From positions 66,422,600-66,486,599 of the forward strand of contig NC_083602.1 in NCBI RefSeq assembly GCF_029168945.1: a stretch of 64,000 bases of DNA. The letters are read 5' to 3'. The DNA comes from Cannabis sativa. Taxonomy: Eukaryota; Streptophyta; Magnoliopsida; Rosales; Cannabaceae. A model generated the notes under the pieces. That model had not been told where the DNA came from. It did no database searches and saw nothing but the letters and a program-made list of their open reading frames with translations. This document shows, one piece after another, positions 31,954-43,885 of this stretch (the first letter of the stretch is position 1; the number at the start of each line of letters is the position of its first letter). Position numbers and translations under genes: made by a program.

Positions 31954-34900
31954 TGTTGGGTTTTGTGCCCTAAATAAAACCCATTGCAATCTGATTAGTT
32001 ATCAATTTAAGAGATTTGAAGTGATTTATGTTAACATGTATTTTACATGCTTATGGTTTAATTGTTGGAAATATTTTACCAGGATCTAGATTTACTACCA
32101 AGTATGTTTTATTAACACCCTAATATGAATTCTAAAACAATGAAATAAACACATAAGAGTTTAAGAAAACCTTACATTGGGTGCAGCGGAATATAATGAC
32201 TCCTTCCATTCAGATCTCTAGCCCTTGATTCCTTTCTGTAGCAGAGCATAATCAAGATCTGAATCTGGATCTCCTTCTCTCCTTCTTTGATTTTGATTAT
32301 CCACAGTCTTACACACTATGATTGAGGTACCACTTGATGTGTGTGGGCACTACTCTATCACTCAAGGGATTTCGAAATTTAGAGAAGAAAAGAGAGAGAG
32401 GGGCGGCATAGCTTTTCTCTGAAGGAAACAATGAGCAAAGTTATGAGTTTCCTGAAGCCAATACTTTCTATTTATAGAATGCCTTCTAGGTTTAGGTTAG
32501 AATTGTGTGGCATTAAAATAATGAAAAAATAAAATGGTAAAAGCCTAGGCATAGTGGGCGGCCCATATAAGGAAATTGGGCCTCACTTTGCAACTTTCCC
32601 ATTTTGTTATTTTTTATTTCCATTTTCTCAAAAATGCCAATTTTCTAATTTAACCTTTTAAATGCCAATTCTAATTATTTAATAACTTAAAAATAATTAT
32701 TAAATAATATTGCCATTTAATATATTTATTAATTTAGACATATAAAGTATCTTAATTAATAAATAAACCTAGAATCTCTTTTCTTTACAATTTCGCCCTT
32801 GCTTAGTGAAAATTCATAAAGTAGACATAGTCTAACTTTAGAATTATAATTGACTAATCAAAATCAATTAACTGAGTCTTACAAGCAGTATGGTCTCAAC
32901 TAGTATGGGGACCATGGGTCTATATAACCAAGCTTCAAATAAGTCGAACTGAATTTACCAAGTAAATTCTCTAACTTATTAATTCCTTGTTGAATCCACA
33001 CTTAGAACTTGGAATTGCACTCTCAGTCATATAGAACGCTCTATATGTTCCACGATATAGATACGTCATTATTTATCCATTGTTATAATCCTAATTTGAT
33101 CAATGATCCTCTATATAGATGATTTATACTGTAAAGGGATTAAATTACCGTAACACCTTACAATGTATTTTATCCTTAAAACACTTAACCCTGTATAAAT
33201 GATATTTCAGCTAAGTGAAATAAGTACTCCACCATTTATTTTTGTTTGGTTAAGCTCGAAGGAATCATCCTTTACTTTCTATTCTCCAGATAGAAGCTAT
33301 AGATTCCATATTTATGTTCGCGCTCCCACTCAATTGCACTACCGTGTTCCCAAAATGTACGTATCACCCTGACCCAAAAGTAGGCTTAACTAACAAATCA
33401 AAGAACACGAATAACACTCTTGAGATTGAACCTAATCATATCAAGATTAAGATCATTTGATCTAGGATCAACAGATAATATTGAATTGAATAGATATTAC
33501 GATAAATTCTAATATATCTAATCAAAGTTCAATATCGGTCCCTTCCGATGTATACTCCATACATCATATACTGGTAAACTTTGCCAATGTCCTGGAAAGG
33601 ACATAACACTTTTCCAAGGTGTAAGAATACCTATCGCTGATTATACCATGTCAGTCTAAATCCAGTGTTTTGACAAATCAGGGAATAAACTTTCGAACAT
33701 ATAATTAAGATTATATTCCACTGTGCTGACAACACTATAATCATTAAAAAATTCATATGTTCTGGACTTAAATGGAATTCATACATTATATATATAATAA
33801 TGAAATAAATCATGTGAACCATGCAACATAAAATGTTATGTCTTATCTTTATTAATAAGTAAATCTGATTATATTGAAATGAGTTTTATTTAGGGCACAA
33901 AACCCAACATTAATATATATATTTAATATATGCACAAAATAAGTTAAGTCCAGAACATATATTTATTCACAATTAGAGTATTGTTAACATAGTGGAATGT
34001 GATTGTGATTATATGATTCAAAAGAATAAGTCCCTGTTTCATCAGTGTTTTGGATTTACACTGATGTGATAATCAGCGATGAAGTATATTTACACTTAGA
34101 GTAAGTGTTATGTTCTTTCCAAAATATTGGTAAAGTATACTACTTTCGAATGTATGGAGTATACATTGGACTGGACCGATATTGAACTTAGTCAAAATAT
34201 CATAAACTTACCGTTGTATCTTTCCAAGTCAATATCACTAGTTGATCTTAGATTAAAAGAATCTAAATCCTGATATGGTTAGGCTCAATCTCAGGAGTGC
34301 TATTCATGTTCTTTGATTTATTAGTTAAGCCTACTTTTGGGTAAGGGTGATACGTATATTTTAGGAACATGATAGTATGACTGAGTCGGAGCGTTGAACA
34401 TAAATATGGAATCTATAGCTTCTACTGGTGTATAAAAGTCAAGTGGTGATTCCCTTCGAGCTTAGCTAAATAGAAGTAAATGGATGAGCTCTTGTTTCAG
34501 TGACTATATCTTAGATCACTCAAACATCATTTACAGGTAGCTAAGTGTTTTAAGGGGCCAAATACATTGAGGGGTGAAACCGATAAATTTATCCCTTCTC
34601 GATGTAAATCATCTATATAGAAGATCTTTGATCAATTTAAGATTATAACGATGGTTAAATGAGATAGCGTATCTATATCGTGGGACATATAGAACACCCT
34701 ATATAAGTCTGAGAGTGCAATTCTAAGTTCTAAGAGTGGATTCAACAAGGAATTAATAAGTTAGGGAATTTACTTGGTAAATTCGGTTCGGCTTATTGGA
34801 AGCTCAGTAATATTGATCCATGGTCCCTATTCTAGTTGAGACCATACTGCTTGTAAGACTCAATAATTGTTTTATGTTTAATCAATTGTAATTCTAAACT

Positions 34901-35695
34901 TAGACTATGTCTAGTTTGTGAATTTTCACTAAACAGGGGTGAAATTGTAAAGAACAGAGGTTCTAGGTTTATTTATTAATTAAGAGACTCTATATGTCTA
35001 ATTAATAATTATGTTAAATGACAATATTATTTAATAATCTATTTTAGTTATTAAATAATTAGTTTTGGCATTTAAATGGTTAGAATTAGAAAATTAGAAT
35101 TTTTGAGAAAATAAAAATGAAAATTGTGAAAACTGCAAAATTCCAAGTGAGGCCCATTAACACAATGGGCGGCCACTTGAATAGCTTCTTCCTATTATTA
35201 TTTTCATTATTTTAATGCCAATTAATTACTAACCTAAACCTAGTAGTTGCCTATAAATAGAAAGTGATGGCTCACACCAAAACAAGCAATTATTCAGTAA
35301 TTCAAGAAACTGCCTTTTTCTAAAAACTGAACCATCTACCTTCTCTCTATAGCTGACCCTCCTCTTTCTCTTTTTCTCTTAATAATTTCGAGATACCCTA
35401 GTGAAAGAGTAGTGCCCACACACAGCAAGTGGTACCTCAATCATAGTCTGGAAGATCGTGAAGAATCCAAATCAAAGAGAAGGACATTCGGACTCAGATC
35501 TTGATAATACTCTGCGACAGAAAGGATACAAGGGTTAGAGATCTGAGTGGAAGGAGACATATTATTCCGCTCCAACCAATGTAAGGTTTTCTTAACTTTA
35601 TATGTTTTTATTATCGTTTTAGAAAGTTCATATTTAGGATGTTAAATAACATACTTGTGAGTAGATCTAAGATCCTGGTAAAATAAACTCCAATA
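31954..35695 (+). repeat. 5' LTR of the gag-only copia element, split by a solo LTR
   Basis: Its two parts are 31954-32062 and 33915-35695. They join at TTAAT, the duplication made by the nested solo LTR. A TATA box CTATAAATAG lies at 35251-35260. The last bases read CCAATA instead of the CCAACA seen at the 3' end, a C-to-T change near the terminus. Confidence 0.9.
32063..33909 (-). mobile_element. Antisense copia solo LTR nested in an LTR
   Basis: This is a 1847-bp LTR on the minus strand (TGTTGGGTTTTG at 33909 to its end at 32063), with perfect duplication TTAAT at 32058-32062 and 33910-33914. No internal domain is present, so it is a solo LTR, presumably left by LTR-LTR recombination. A TATA box is at 32468-32477 (reverse). 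It belongs to the same broad LTR family as its host LTR but is clearly divergent, resembling more the LTR at 61798-63677. Confidence 0.92.
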
Positions 35696-35697
35696 AC

Positions 35698-35710
35698 TGG
35701 CCTCAGAGCC
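35698..35710 (+). other. Primer-binding site of the gag-only copia element
   Basis: TGGCCTCAGAGCC, two bases after the LTR, matches TGGTATCAGAGCC at 11 of 13 positions. Confidence 0.75.
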
Positions 35711-38700
35711 ATGGTAATTGATTTTCTTGCAAGAAATTTGGACTTAAAATGATATGTATGTGATTTGGATGGTTTCATGTTGATCTATGTGTTATATGAT
35801 GATTGATTGATGTTTATGAATTTTCGTAAAAAATAGTTGAATTTTTGTTTCTGAAATTATTTTTATTGGATATTTTGGAAAAAATTAAGCTATTTACTTT
35901 TTTACAGAACTCAATTTCGATTTTATTTGAATTAGTTATGATTTTTTGAAGATTTTAAGAAAGATAGGTGGATCACTTAAGCCCACGCGCGCGGAACTGA
36001 GTGTCCCTCGGTCAGGTGCGTGTTTGGACATGTAATTGTCCGAGCGACACGCCTAGGGGTGTCTTAAACCCCTATCTGCGCGCGGAAATCATGCCAGGAA
36101 AGGCATGCACCGAGATCCCTCGGCAGATCACCATCACCTGCGTGCGCGGACAGTATGCATTGCATACTGTCCGTACCACTTGCAACTTTTTTCGTTTTCT
36201 TCGATTTTTCATGTTATTTCATGGAATTAACTTCAGATTTTTTGTGTAATTTTGTATTTTGTTTTTTACTTTTCATACTTCAAATCTAATTACCAGAAAT
36301 AAATTAATTTGAATTTTTTAAAATTAATTTTAGATATTAGTGTAATTTGAATTTGAAATAGGTAAAAATCTATTTTTTTTTGCTTAATTTTTATCTTATT
36401 TTTAAATTTGATTATTTAATCTTTTTTTTTTTTAAATTTAAGGTCAGATATTAATTTTTTTTAAATTATTCTTTTTTTTAAATAATTTGACCTTATTTAA
36501 ATTTAAAATAAGATTACTATAATCATGATATTTTGAATAGAAATAAGATATTTTACTAACTTTTAAATTTTGTTATTTTTCATTTAAATTAAATTATAAA
36601 ATCACATTATGTATATTTATTTATCTTTTTTATTTTATTGAATATTTAATTTATAAAATAACATGAAATTTAAAAGGTGGTTAGCCATTTTTTTTTTGAA
36701 ATGATATTTAGGTTAGTTGAAACCTATTTTTTCAAAATTGTAGGTTTAATTTTAAATATTATTTTATTTCATTTAAAAAATTCAATTTTTTTTATTATTT
36801 AATTATTTTCAAAATTTAATTAATTATTTAAAATTAAATAAATCCTACATCCAACTATCCAATTCAACCTGTTGCAGGAGTTTGTATTTTAGCTTATGTG
36901 TATGTTTTTTAAAATCTATTATTGCTTGATCTAAATTGCCATGGTTAACTTGTTGACAGATCCAATGATCTCATTTTAACCCATGGTTCAATTGTCAATA
37001 GGTCAAGTAAATAATTTGTAACAAGTAAATTTTACATTCTTCTTTCATTAGTGTATGACCTAGTAACATGATAGGGTCCATCCAAATCAGTGTGCCTGTG
37101 CGAGCCTATATGTTTATTTTATTATAGATACATATATGTTGTTGCTAAATAAGATGTTACACCCTGATAGATTTTACTTAGGTCCATTTAGTTATTGGAC
37201 CTATTCAATTAATAACAGTTATTTATTTTAAGGTTAAATTCCTCTCTTTTGGGCCTTGTGTGAGAGTTGGGGGCCAATAGAAGTGGGTACGACATACTGA
37301 ACCCAGCTCCCCCTCACATGAACTACCCCAATTGTGAAGGCCCATTTGCCTGATTTCAATAAATGTATTAGGTTAATTAAATTAGTTTAACCTAATAAAA
37401 TTGATTAGCAACATAATTAACTTTTAAAATATATTAAATTTATTTTCATTTTAATATTTTAAAGTTAATTTTAAGAAAAACACTCTTAGTTTAAGATATT
37501 ATTTCTAAATAAACTATTTGTATTTTTCTTATATTTAATTAAATAAAGAATTTTAACTAACTAGATTCTTTCTGAAGCTTATTTTAATTATTTCATTAAA
37601 TATTCCTATTTAAGTTATAAATTACTTATTTCTAACTAATTTTTCATATCAACTTAAATTTGAATATCTTTTGAATTTAAAATTAAGTTAAGGAATTCTA
37701 GGAGTTGGTTATTGAAGATTCTAGAGATATTTTTTAAGTTGTTAAACTTAAAATGGAATATTCTTAAATTAGGTGGTTACAACATAATTTTGATATTTAA
37801 TTAAATTTTATTTGAAAATTTTTAAGTTGGTTATTTTAGATTTTTTCTATAACAGCTTAATTAGATATTTTTCAAATCTTGAAAAGATACTTAGTTAAAT
37901 TGAGATCTTTTCTAGATGGTTATTTGTATACTAATTATTATTTCTAATATTAAAATAGGAAAATATCATTGATTGTGAAATTAATTATTTAATAATTATT
38001 TTGGTACAATTCAAGTTAAGAATATTTTTCATAGTATTAAACTAGAATTAAATAATTAAGCCTTCTCTATACTTAATTATTTATTTCTTTAATTTAATAC
38101 ATTTAATTAAATTGAAAATTAAATATCTAAGTTTATTTTCATCATAATACTTAAATATTGTTATTTTCATGACATTTAATTAAATAGAAAATTATTTTAA
38201 GTTGGAAATTTTTATAACAACTTAAATTTGAATAATTTTCAAAATATATTTTAATTATTTTATTAATCAACTTTTCGAAATTGCATTTGATTATGCAAGA
38301 TAATTTTGAATTTATCTTGAAAAATAGATTAAAGTTGTAAATTAATTATTTATTTTAATTAATTTTTGAACCAACTTAAATCAATAATTTTTTCATTTAA
38401 TGATTAATTTAAGATAAATGAAATAAAATATATTATTATTAGAAATTGAATTAATTAGTAAAAGAAAAATGTAGATAGATAATATATTTGCTTGAAGTAT
38501 TTTTTTTTTTAGTAAATATTAATTTATTTTTTAAGTATATCGAAAATTGTATAATTTTATACTTTAATTTTTCGAAGTAGAATATATATTCTTATTAAAA
38601 TTTAAATTTAAGTTAAATTAATTTAAATTAATACATCTTAAATTAAATAATTTTCTTAATATTTATTGGAAAATTAATACTAAGATGGAAATAATTCATT

Positions 38701-39374
38701 TTATTTTCATAACCATCTAGTTATAATTTTATAAATATTAAATTAAATTTTATTTAGAATTTTATTCTAAATTTGAAATTTAATTAAATAAATATATATT
38801 TAAAATAAATAAATAATAGAAGAAAATACATTTTAAATAATGAGCTTTATTATTATTAAGATATTCGATCTCCATTGTTGGTTTTACATAATTGTTTTAG
38901 TGAGTAATCCTCCCTAATGGAGGAACGTTCATTAGCAAGTTAGCACCGTAGAATCTCGAGAGATAAGTATATTTGTAAGTTTTTTTATATTAGTATTGAT
39001 CACCCTGATGGTGGCGACTGTATAAGACTTACAAACGTATGAAACAATGGTGGAAGCTCATGAAATAGGAGTGACCTTGACTCTCGCCTAAACGGGACAA
39101 CGTCGGATTCTCTTTTCGATCGAATAAAAGGTTGCTAGAATGGTTATTATTTTAGATGAGCTGACAACTCTATTCAATGGATGATAGCTTTGACTCTCGC
39201 CTAAACGGGACCCTGATATCAGTTTGTTGAAAACCTTGGAAATTGTTTAGGATTGTATGTTTTAGTATTTTCTCTTGTCATTCCTACTTGCTATGTGCTA
39301 ATAATTTCTGAATAACATTTTGTGTTAAACCATAATTGATTTCTATTTATTATTTTGTAGTATCCTGTATAGCC
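35711..39374 (+). other. Long AT-rich leader of the gag-only copia element
   Basis: This holds about 3.7 kb between primer site and gag with no recognisable coding sequence. Apart from the GC-rich island at 35981-36180 it is AT-rich, with many oligo-T and TTAATTA-like stretches. A short open frame at 36001-36249 spans the island and lacks protein-like features. Two copies of TGACTCTCGCCTAAACGGGA, at about 39078 and 39191, form a short direct repeat just upstream of gag. Confidence 0.6.
35981..36180 (+). other. GC-rich island with two structured modules
   Basis: The island is sharply different in base composition from the surrounding leader. Two modules can be aligned. Both begin GCGCGCGGAA (near 35987 and 36078), contain CCCTCGG (36005 and 36117) and a GCGTG..GGACA segment, and end in a hairpin opening GGACA. 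In module A the hairpin is 36026-36041. In module B it is a perfect 13-bp stem, 36147-36159 with 36161-36173, around a single T. Other hairpins are CATGCC/GGCATG at 36090-36107 and two mutually exclusive stems sharing AGGGG at 36055-36059 (GACAC/GTGTC or AGGGG/CCCCT). A packaging or dimerisation signal is a plausible but untested reading. Confidence 0.6.
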
Positions 39375-40136
39375 ATGTCAAATCCCATGTTATCACTGTT
39401 GACTGAAAATAAGCTAAGTGGATCTAACTTCCCTAAATGGAAAGAGATCATTAATATTGCTCTCATAGGTGAAAGTGCCCTGTTTGTGTTAACTGAGCCG
39501 TCTCCTGAACAGCCGGGTGACAATGCAACTAAATCTGTTAAAGAGAAGTTCGAGCGTTGGCAGAATGCTAACAACAAAGCTCGATACTTCATGCTTTCCA
39601 GCATGGTTGACACCTTGAAAACAAGGTTTGCAAACACTGTCACGGCTGCAGAAATAATGACGCAGTTAACTGAGCTATTCGGAATGGCACCTATCCAGTC
39701 TCGCTTTGATGTGAGTAAGATTTCATCAATGCATGGATGGAACCCCATCAGAATGTGCGTGATCACCTTCTTGAATAGTCTGACTCCAGCTTTTATGCCC
39801 TATACATCAAATTATGTCATGAATAAGAAGGAACAAGACTTTCACACGTTAGTCAATGACCTTTAGACATATGAAAATTTGATTGGAGGACCTAAGAAGA
39901 AAGGGAGTAAACCTCATAATTCTGGAAATGGTAATGGGACGATTAAACCTGAGGCACACGTTGCCTCTACTTCCAGACCCAAGACAAAGAAGAAGTGGAA
40001 AAACACCAAGAAGCAAGCTCAAGCTGTGAAAACAGCTAAGAACAAAAAGGCTGCTGCTCCTGGTGATACACTAAAAGGAAAGTGTTTTTACTGCAATTAG
40101 AAAGGCCATTGGAAACCCTAATGTCCTAAGCTTCTT
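39375..40136 (+). pseudogene. Copia gag with zinc knuckle
   Basis: The start MSNPMLSLLTENKLSG at 39375 leads into LSGSNFPKWKEIINIAL, the usual copia gag opening, followed by a UBN2-type domain (WQNANNKARYFMLSSM, MTQLTELFG). A TAG at 39864-39866 interrupts it. The same frame continues through a Lys-rich linker to the CX2CX4HX4C knuckle at 40083-40124, which contains two further stops (40098-40100 and 40119-40121). Gag would form the particle and bind RNA. As written it is a pseudogene. Confidence 0.85.
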
Positions 40137-41990
40137 GCAAAGAAACAAGGTATTTCTTTCTATAAACTGATGAGTTTTAGTGAATTATTATCCATTTGGA
40201 TTATTAATTCTGGACTACTAACCTTGTTTATTTGTTTTTCTTCTTACAGCCCAAGCTGCTTGAACTTAGGTGCTATATTAGCGAGTTGAATCGGAAAGCT
40301 AGACAAAGGGGTGGAGTTCGTCCAAGATAAAGATGAAGCTCGTTTATTTTGAATTAATTGTTTCAATTTAATAACAATTTGGATTTCAATTATTAGTTTG
40401 GGATTTTATTCCCTGTTCTTTTCTCATTATGTTGCAAACAATTTTTTTATGATTTTATAATTAAGTTTTCTATTTTCAAATAAATTGCAATCTATGAGTT
40501 GAGCTTCATTACTTTATCTTATATAACAATTACCAATTATTATATTTATATGTTTGTATGTGTATGTGTTTTTATTAGTGATGCAAATTCTATAGTTCCT
40601 TAAACTTCTTATAGAGTTATTACTACATAAACACTAGAAATTATTTCTATGTTTATGAATAATTGTTAATTTTAAAACAATTATTAAGAATTTGTTTAAT
40701 AAAAAGATCTTTTGATCTGATAGGGGTGGAGAAAAAGTTAAGAATAATATGCAGTTCAACGATCTTTTATATCTAGTGAACTCTGAATTATATTCGAAAC
40801 TCCACATAATCTCTATAACACTTAGAGAACCGTGATCTCTATATCCCTTAGGGGTGGATCATAATCTCTATATACTTAGGAGTGGACTGTGTTCCACATG
40901 CTCTTTGTGACACATAATTTTAAACATGGAAGTAATATAATGTATTAGCTATTATCAGAATAAATCCTTGATCTTGATTATATGTTCCAGTTTAGATTTA
41001 CTGTTGTAATAGATAATGATACCAATAAAGTTCTTTGATAATGTAGCACACTACCTTATTTGAGTGGGAGAATTTTAAAATTCTTTATTCATTTTCATTT
41101 GGTTGACACTTGTGATAGGAACTTAAGAACACTACTGATAAAGCAAATCTAACCATTCATGTGGATAGAAATAACTTATCAGAATTATGAGAATAAGATA
41201 GAAGAATTCTTGCATAGTCTATTCGAATGACTTGAGTCAAGATTTCTATTCCTCATAACATTTTATGGTATCTTAATTTGATTAATTAATCTCTAGCAAG
41301 TATTTTACACTTCAAATACTACATGCTATGTTGATGACTTAGTCTTAAAGAAACTTACAGTTTCAGACTAAGACAATAAGTCACAACTAGATATCCCTCA
41401 AAACAATAGTAAGAGGATAAAAGTATTATTTAACCAGACAACTACTATTGAGTGGGAGCCATCTGAGATGTAATCAGATAAGGAACATTAGGAGATACTC
41501 AAGAAAGATTTATGAAAGTGACCTATATGTTAGATATTAAGGAACTGTATATTAGTTATCTTTATATCTACACCAACTCATTAAGATTTTGAGATGGTGG
41601 TTACTCTGGTGGTGGAGGAGTTATTCTAGAAGAGTGTAAAAACCCATCTATAATAATTCAAGCTCCACCAGAGAAGATATATATAACTTTGTAAATTCGA
41701 AATTACCAGAAAGTTATTCTACTGAAGAAAATTCTACACTGTATTATCTCGGTTCTAAATTTTAAAGTATGAGAGATATGTCTTCTGTTTATTTAGATGT
41801 ACTTAATAAGCAGTAAGGATTTCAGTATCCCTTGATGAGTAAAGCATATAGTTAAGGATGTTTCATAATGTTTTATGAACCTGATTCCAGAAGTTTGGGT
41901 GGAGTAAAATATACTACACTTGATCTGAAGATCAAGACAACAAATTGATTGGAATGCACAATTTTTTTTATGTTAGTGCAAGTGGGAGTT
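40137..41990 (+). other. Pol-less 3' internal region of the gag-only copia element
   Basis: A trace of the protease entry may remain near 40196 (WIINSG-like). No reverse transcriptase, integrase or RNase H motif is recognisable in any frame. The region ends with the polypurine tract AAGTGGGAG at 41980-41988, identical to that of the other copia copies at 56844 and (reverse) about 63680. Confidence 0.65.
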
Positions 41991-43880
41991 TGTTGGATTT
42001 TGTGCCCTAAATAAAATCCATTGCAATCTGATTAGTTATCAATTTAAGAGATTTGAAGTGATTTATGTTAACATGTATTTTACATGCTTATGGTTTAATA
42101 TATATATTTAATATATGCACAAAATCAGTTAAGTCCTAAACATATATTTATTAACAATTAGAGTATTGTCAACACAGTGGAATGTGATTCTGATTATATG
42201 ATTCAAAAGAATAAGTCCCTGTTTCATCAGTGTTTTGGATTTACACTGATGTGATAATCAGCGATGAAGTATACTTACACTTGGAGTAAGTGTTATGTTT
42301 TTTCCAGGACATTGGTAAATTTTACTACTTTCGAATGTATGGAGTATACATTGGACTGGACCGATATTGAACTTAGTTAAGATATTATAAACTTACCGTT
42401 GTATCTTTCCAAGTCAATATAACTAGTTGATATGAGATTAAAAGAATCTAAATCCTGATATGCTTAGGCTCAATCTCAGGAGTGCTATTCATGTTCTTTG
42501 ATTTATTAGTTAAGCCTACTTTTGGGTCAGGGTGATACGTATATTTTGAGAACATGATAGTATGACTGAGTGGGAGCGCTGAACATAAATATGGAATCTA
42601 TAGTTTCTACTGGTGTATAGAAGTCAAGTGATGATTCCCTTCTGGCATAGCTAAATAGAAGTAAATGGATGAGCTCTTGTTTCAGTGACTATATCTTAGA
42701 TCACTAAAATATTATTTACAGGTAGCTAAGTGTTTTAAGGGGCCAAATACATTGAGGGGTGAAAATGGTAAATTTATCCCTTCTCGATGTAAATCATCTA
42801 TATAGAGGATCTTTGATAATATTAAGATTATAAGGATGGTTAAATGAGATAGCATATCTCTATCATGGAACATATAGAACACTCTATATAAGTCTGAGAG
42901 TGCAATTCCAAGTTTTAAGAGTGGATTCAACAAGGAATTAATAAGTTAGGGATTTTACTTGGTAAATTCGGTTCGACTTATTGGAAGGTCAGTAATATAG
43001 ATCCATGGTCCCCATTCTAGTTGAGACCATATTGCTTGTAAGACTCAATAATTTATTTATGGTTAATCAATTATAATTCTAAACTTAGACTATGTCTAGT
43101 TTTTGAATTTTCACTAAGCAGGGGTGAAATTGTAAAGAAAAGAGATTCTAGGTTTATTTATTAATTAAGAGACTCTATATGTCTAATTAATAATTATGTT
43201 AAATGACAATATTATTTAATAATCTATTTTAGTTATTAAATAATTAGTTTTGGCATTTAAATGGTTAGAATTAGAAAATTGGCGTTTTTGAGAAAATAGA
43301 AATGAAAATTGTGAAAACTGCAAAATTCCAAGTGAGGCCCATTAACACCATGGCCAACCACTTGAATAGCTTTTTCCTATTATTATTTTCATTATTTTAA
43401 TGCCAATTAATTACTAATCTAAACCTAGTAGTTGCATATAAATAGAAAGTGATGGCTCACACCAAAACAAGCAATTATTCAATAATTCAGGAAACTGCCT
43501 TTTTCTGAAAACTCAGCCATCTACCGTCTCTCTATAGCGAACCCTCCTCTTTCTCTTTTCCTCTTCGTAATTTCGAGATACCCTAGTGAAAGAGTAGTGC
43601 CCACACACAGCAAGTGGTACCTTAATCATAGTCTGGAAGATCGTGAAGAATCCAAATCAAAGAGAAGGACTTTCGGACTCAGATCTTGATAATACTCTGC
43701 GACAGAAAGGATACAAGGGTTAGAGATCTGACTGGAAGGAGACATATTATTCCACTCCAACCAATGTAAGGTTTTCTTAACTTTATATGTGTTTATTATC
43801 GTTTTAGAAAGTTCATATTTAGGATGTTAAATAACATACTTGTGAGTAGATCTAAGATCCTGGTAAAATAAACTCCAACA
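41991..43880 (+). repeat. 3' LTR of the gag-only copia element
   Basis: This LTR is 1890 bp, from TGTTGGATTTTG to CCAACA, and pairs with the split 5' LTR. A TATA-like CATATAAATAG is at about 43436-43446. The two LTRs differ at scattered positions, including several small substitutions. Confidence 0.92.
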
Positions 43881-43885
43881 GGAAC

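Larger units (their letters stand above)
31954..43880 (+). mobile_element. Gag-only Ty1/copia element (TR-GAG type), 11.9 kb
   Basis: The element runs from TGTTGGGTTTTG to CCAACA with a perfect duplication GGAAC at 31949-31953 and 43881-43885. After subtracting the nested solo LTR and its duplication, both LTRs are exactly 1890 bp and very similar. The 6.3-kb interior has a primer site, a 3.6-kb AT-rich leader with a GC-rich island, a gag gene and a polypurine tract, but no integrase, reverse transcriptase or RNase H that I can recognise. This fits the non-autonomous group called TR-GAG elements, which would depend on pol from a related copia element. It interrupts the Tat-type gag. Confidence 0.9.

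Noticed and set aside
36001..36249. 82-codon frame across the GC-rich island
   Set aside because: Its openness is explained by the local GC content. The hairpin structure accounts for the sequence better than a protein does.
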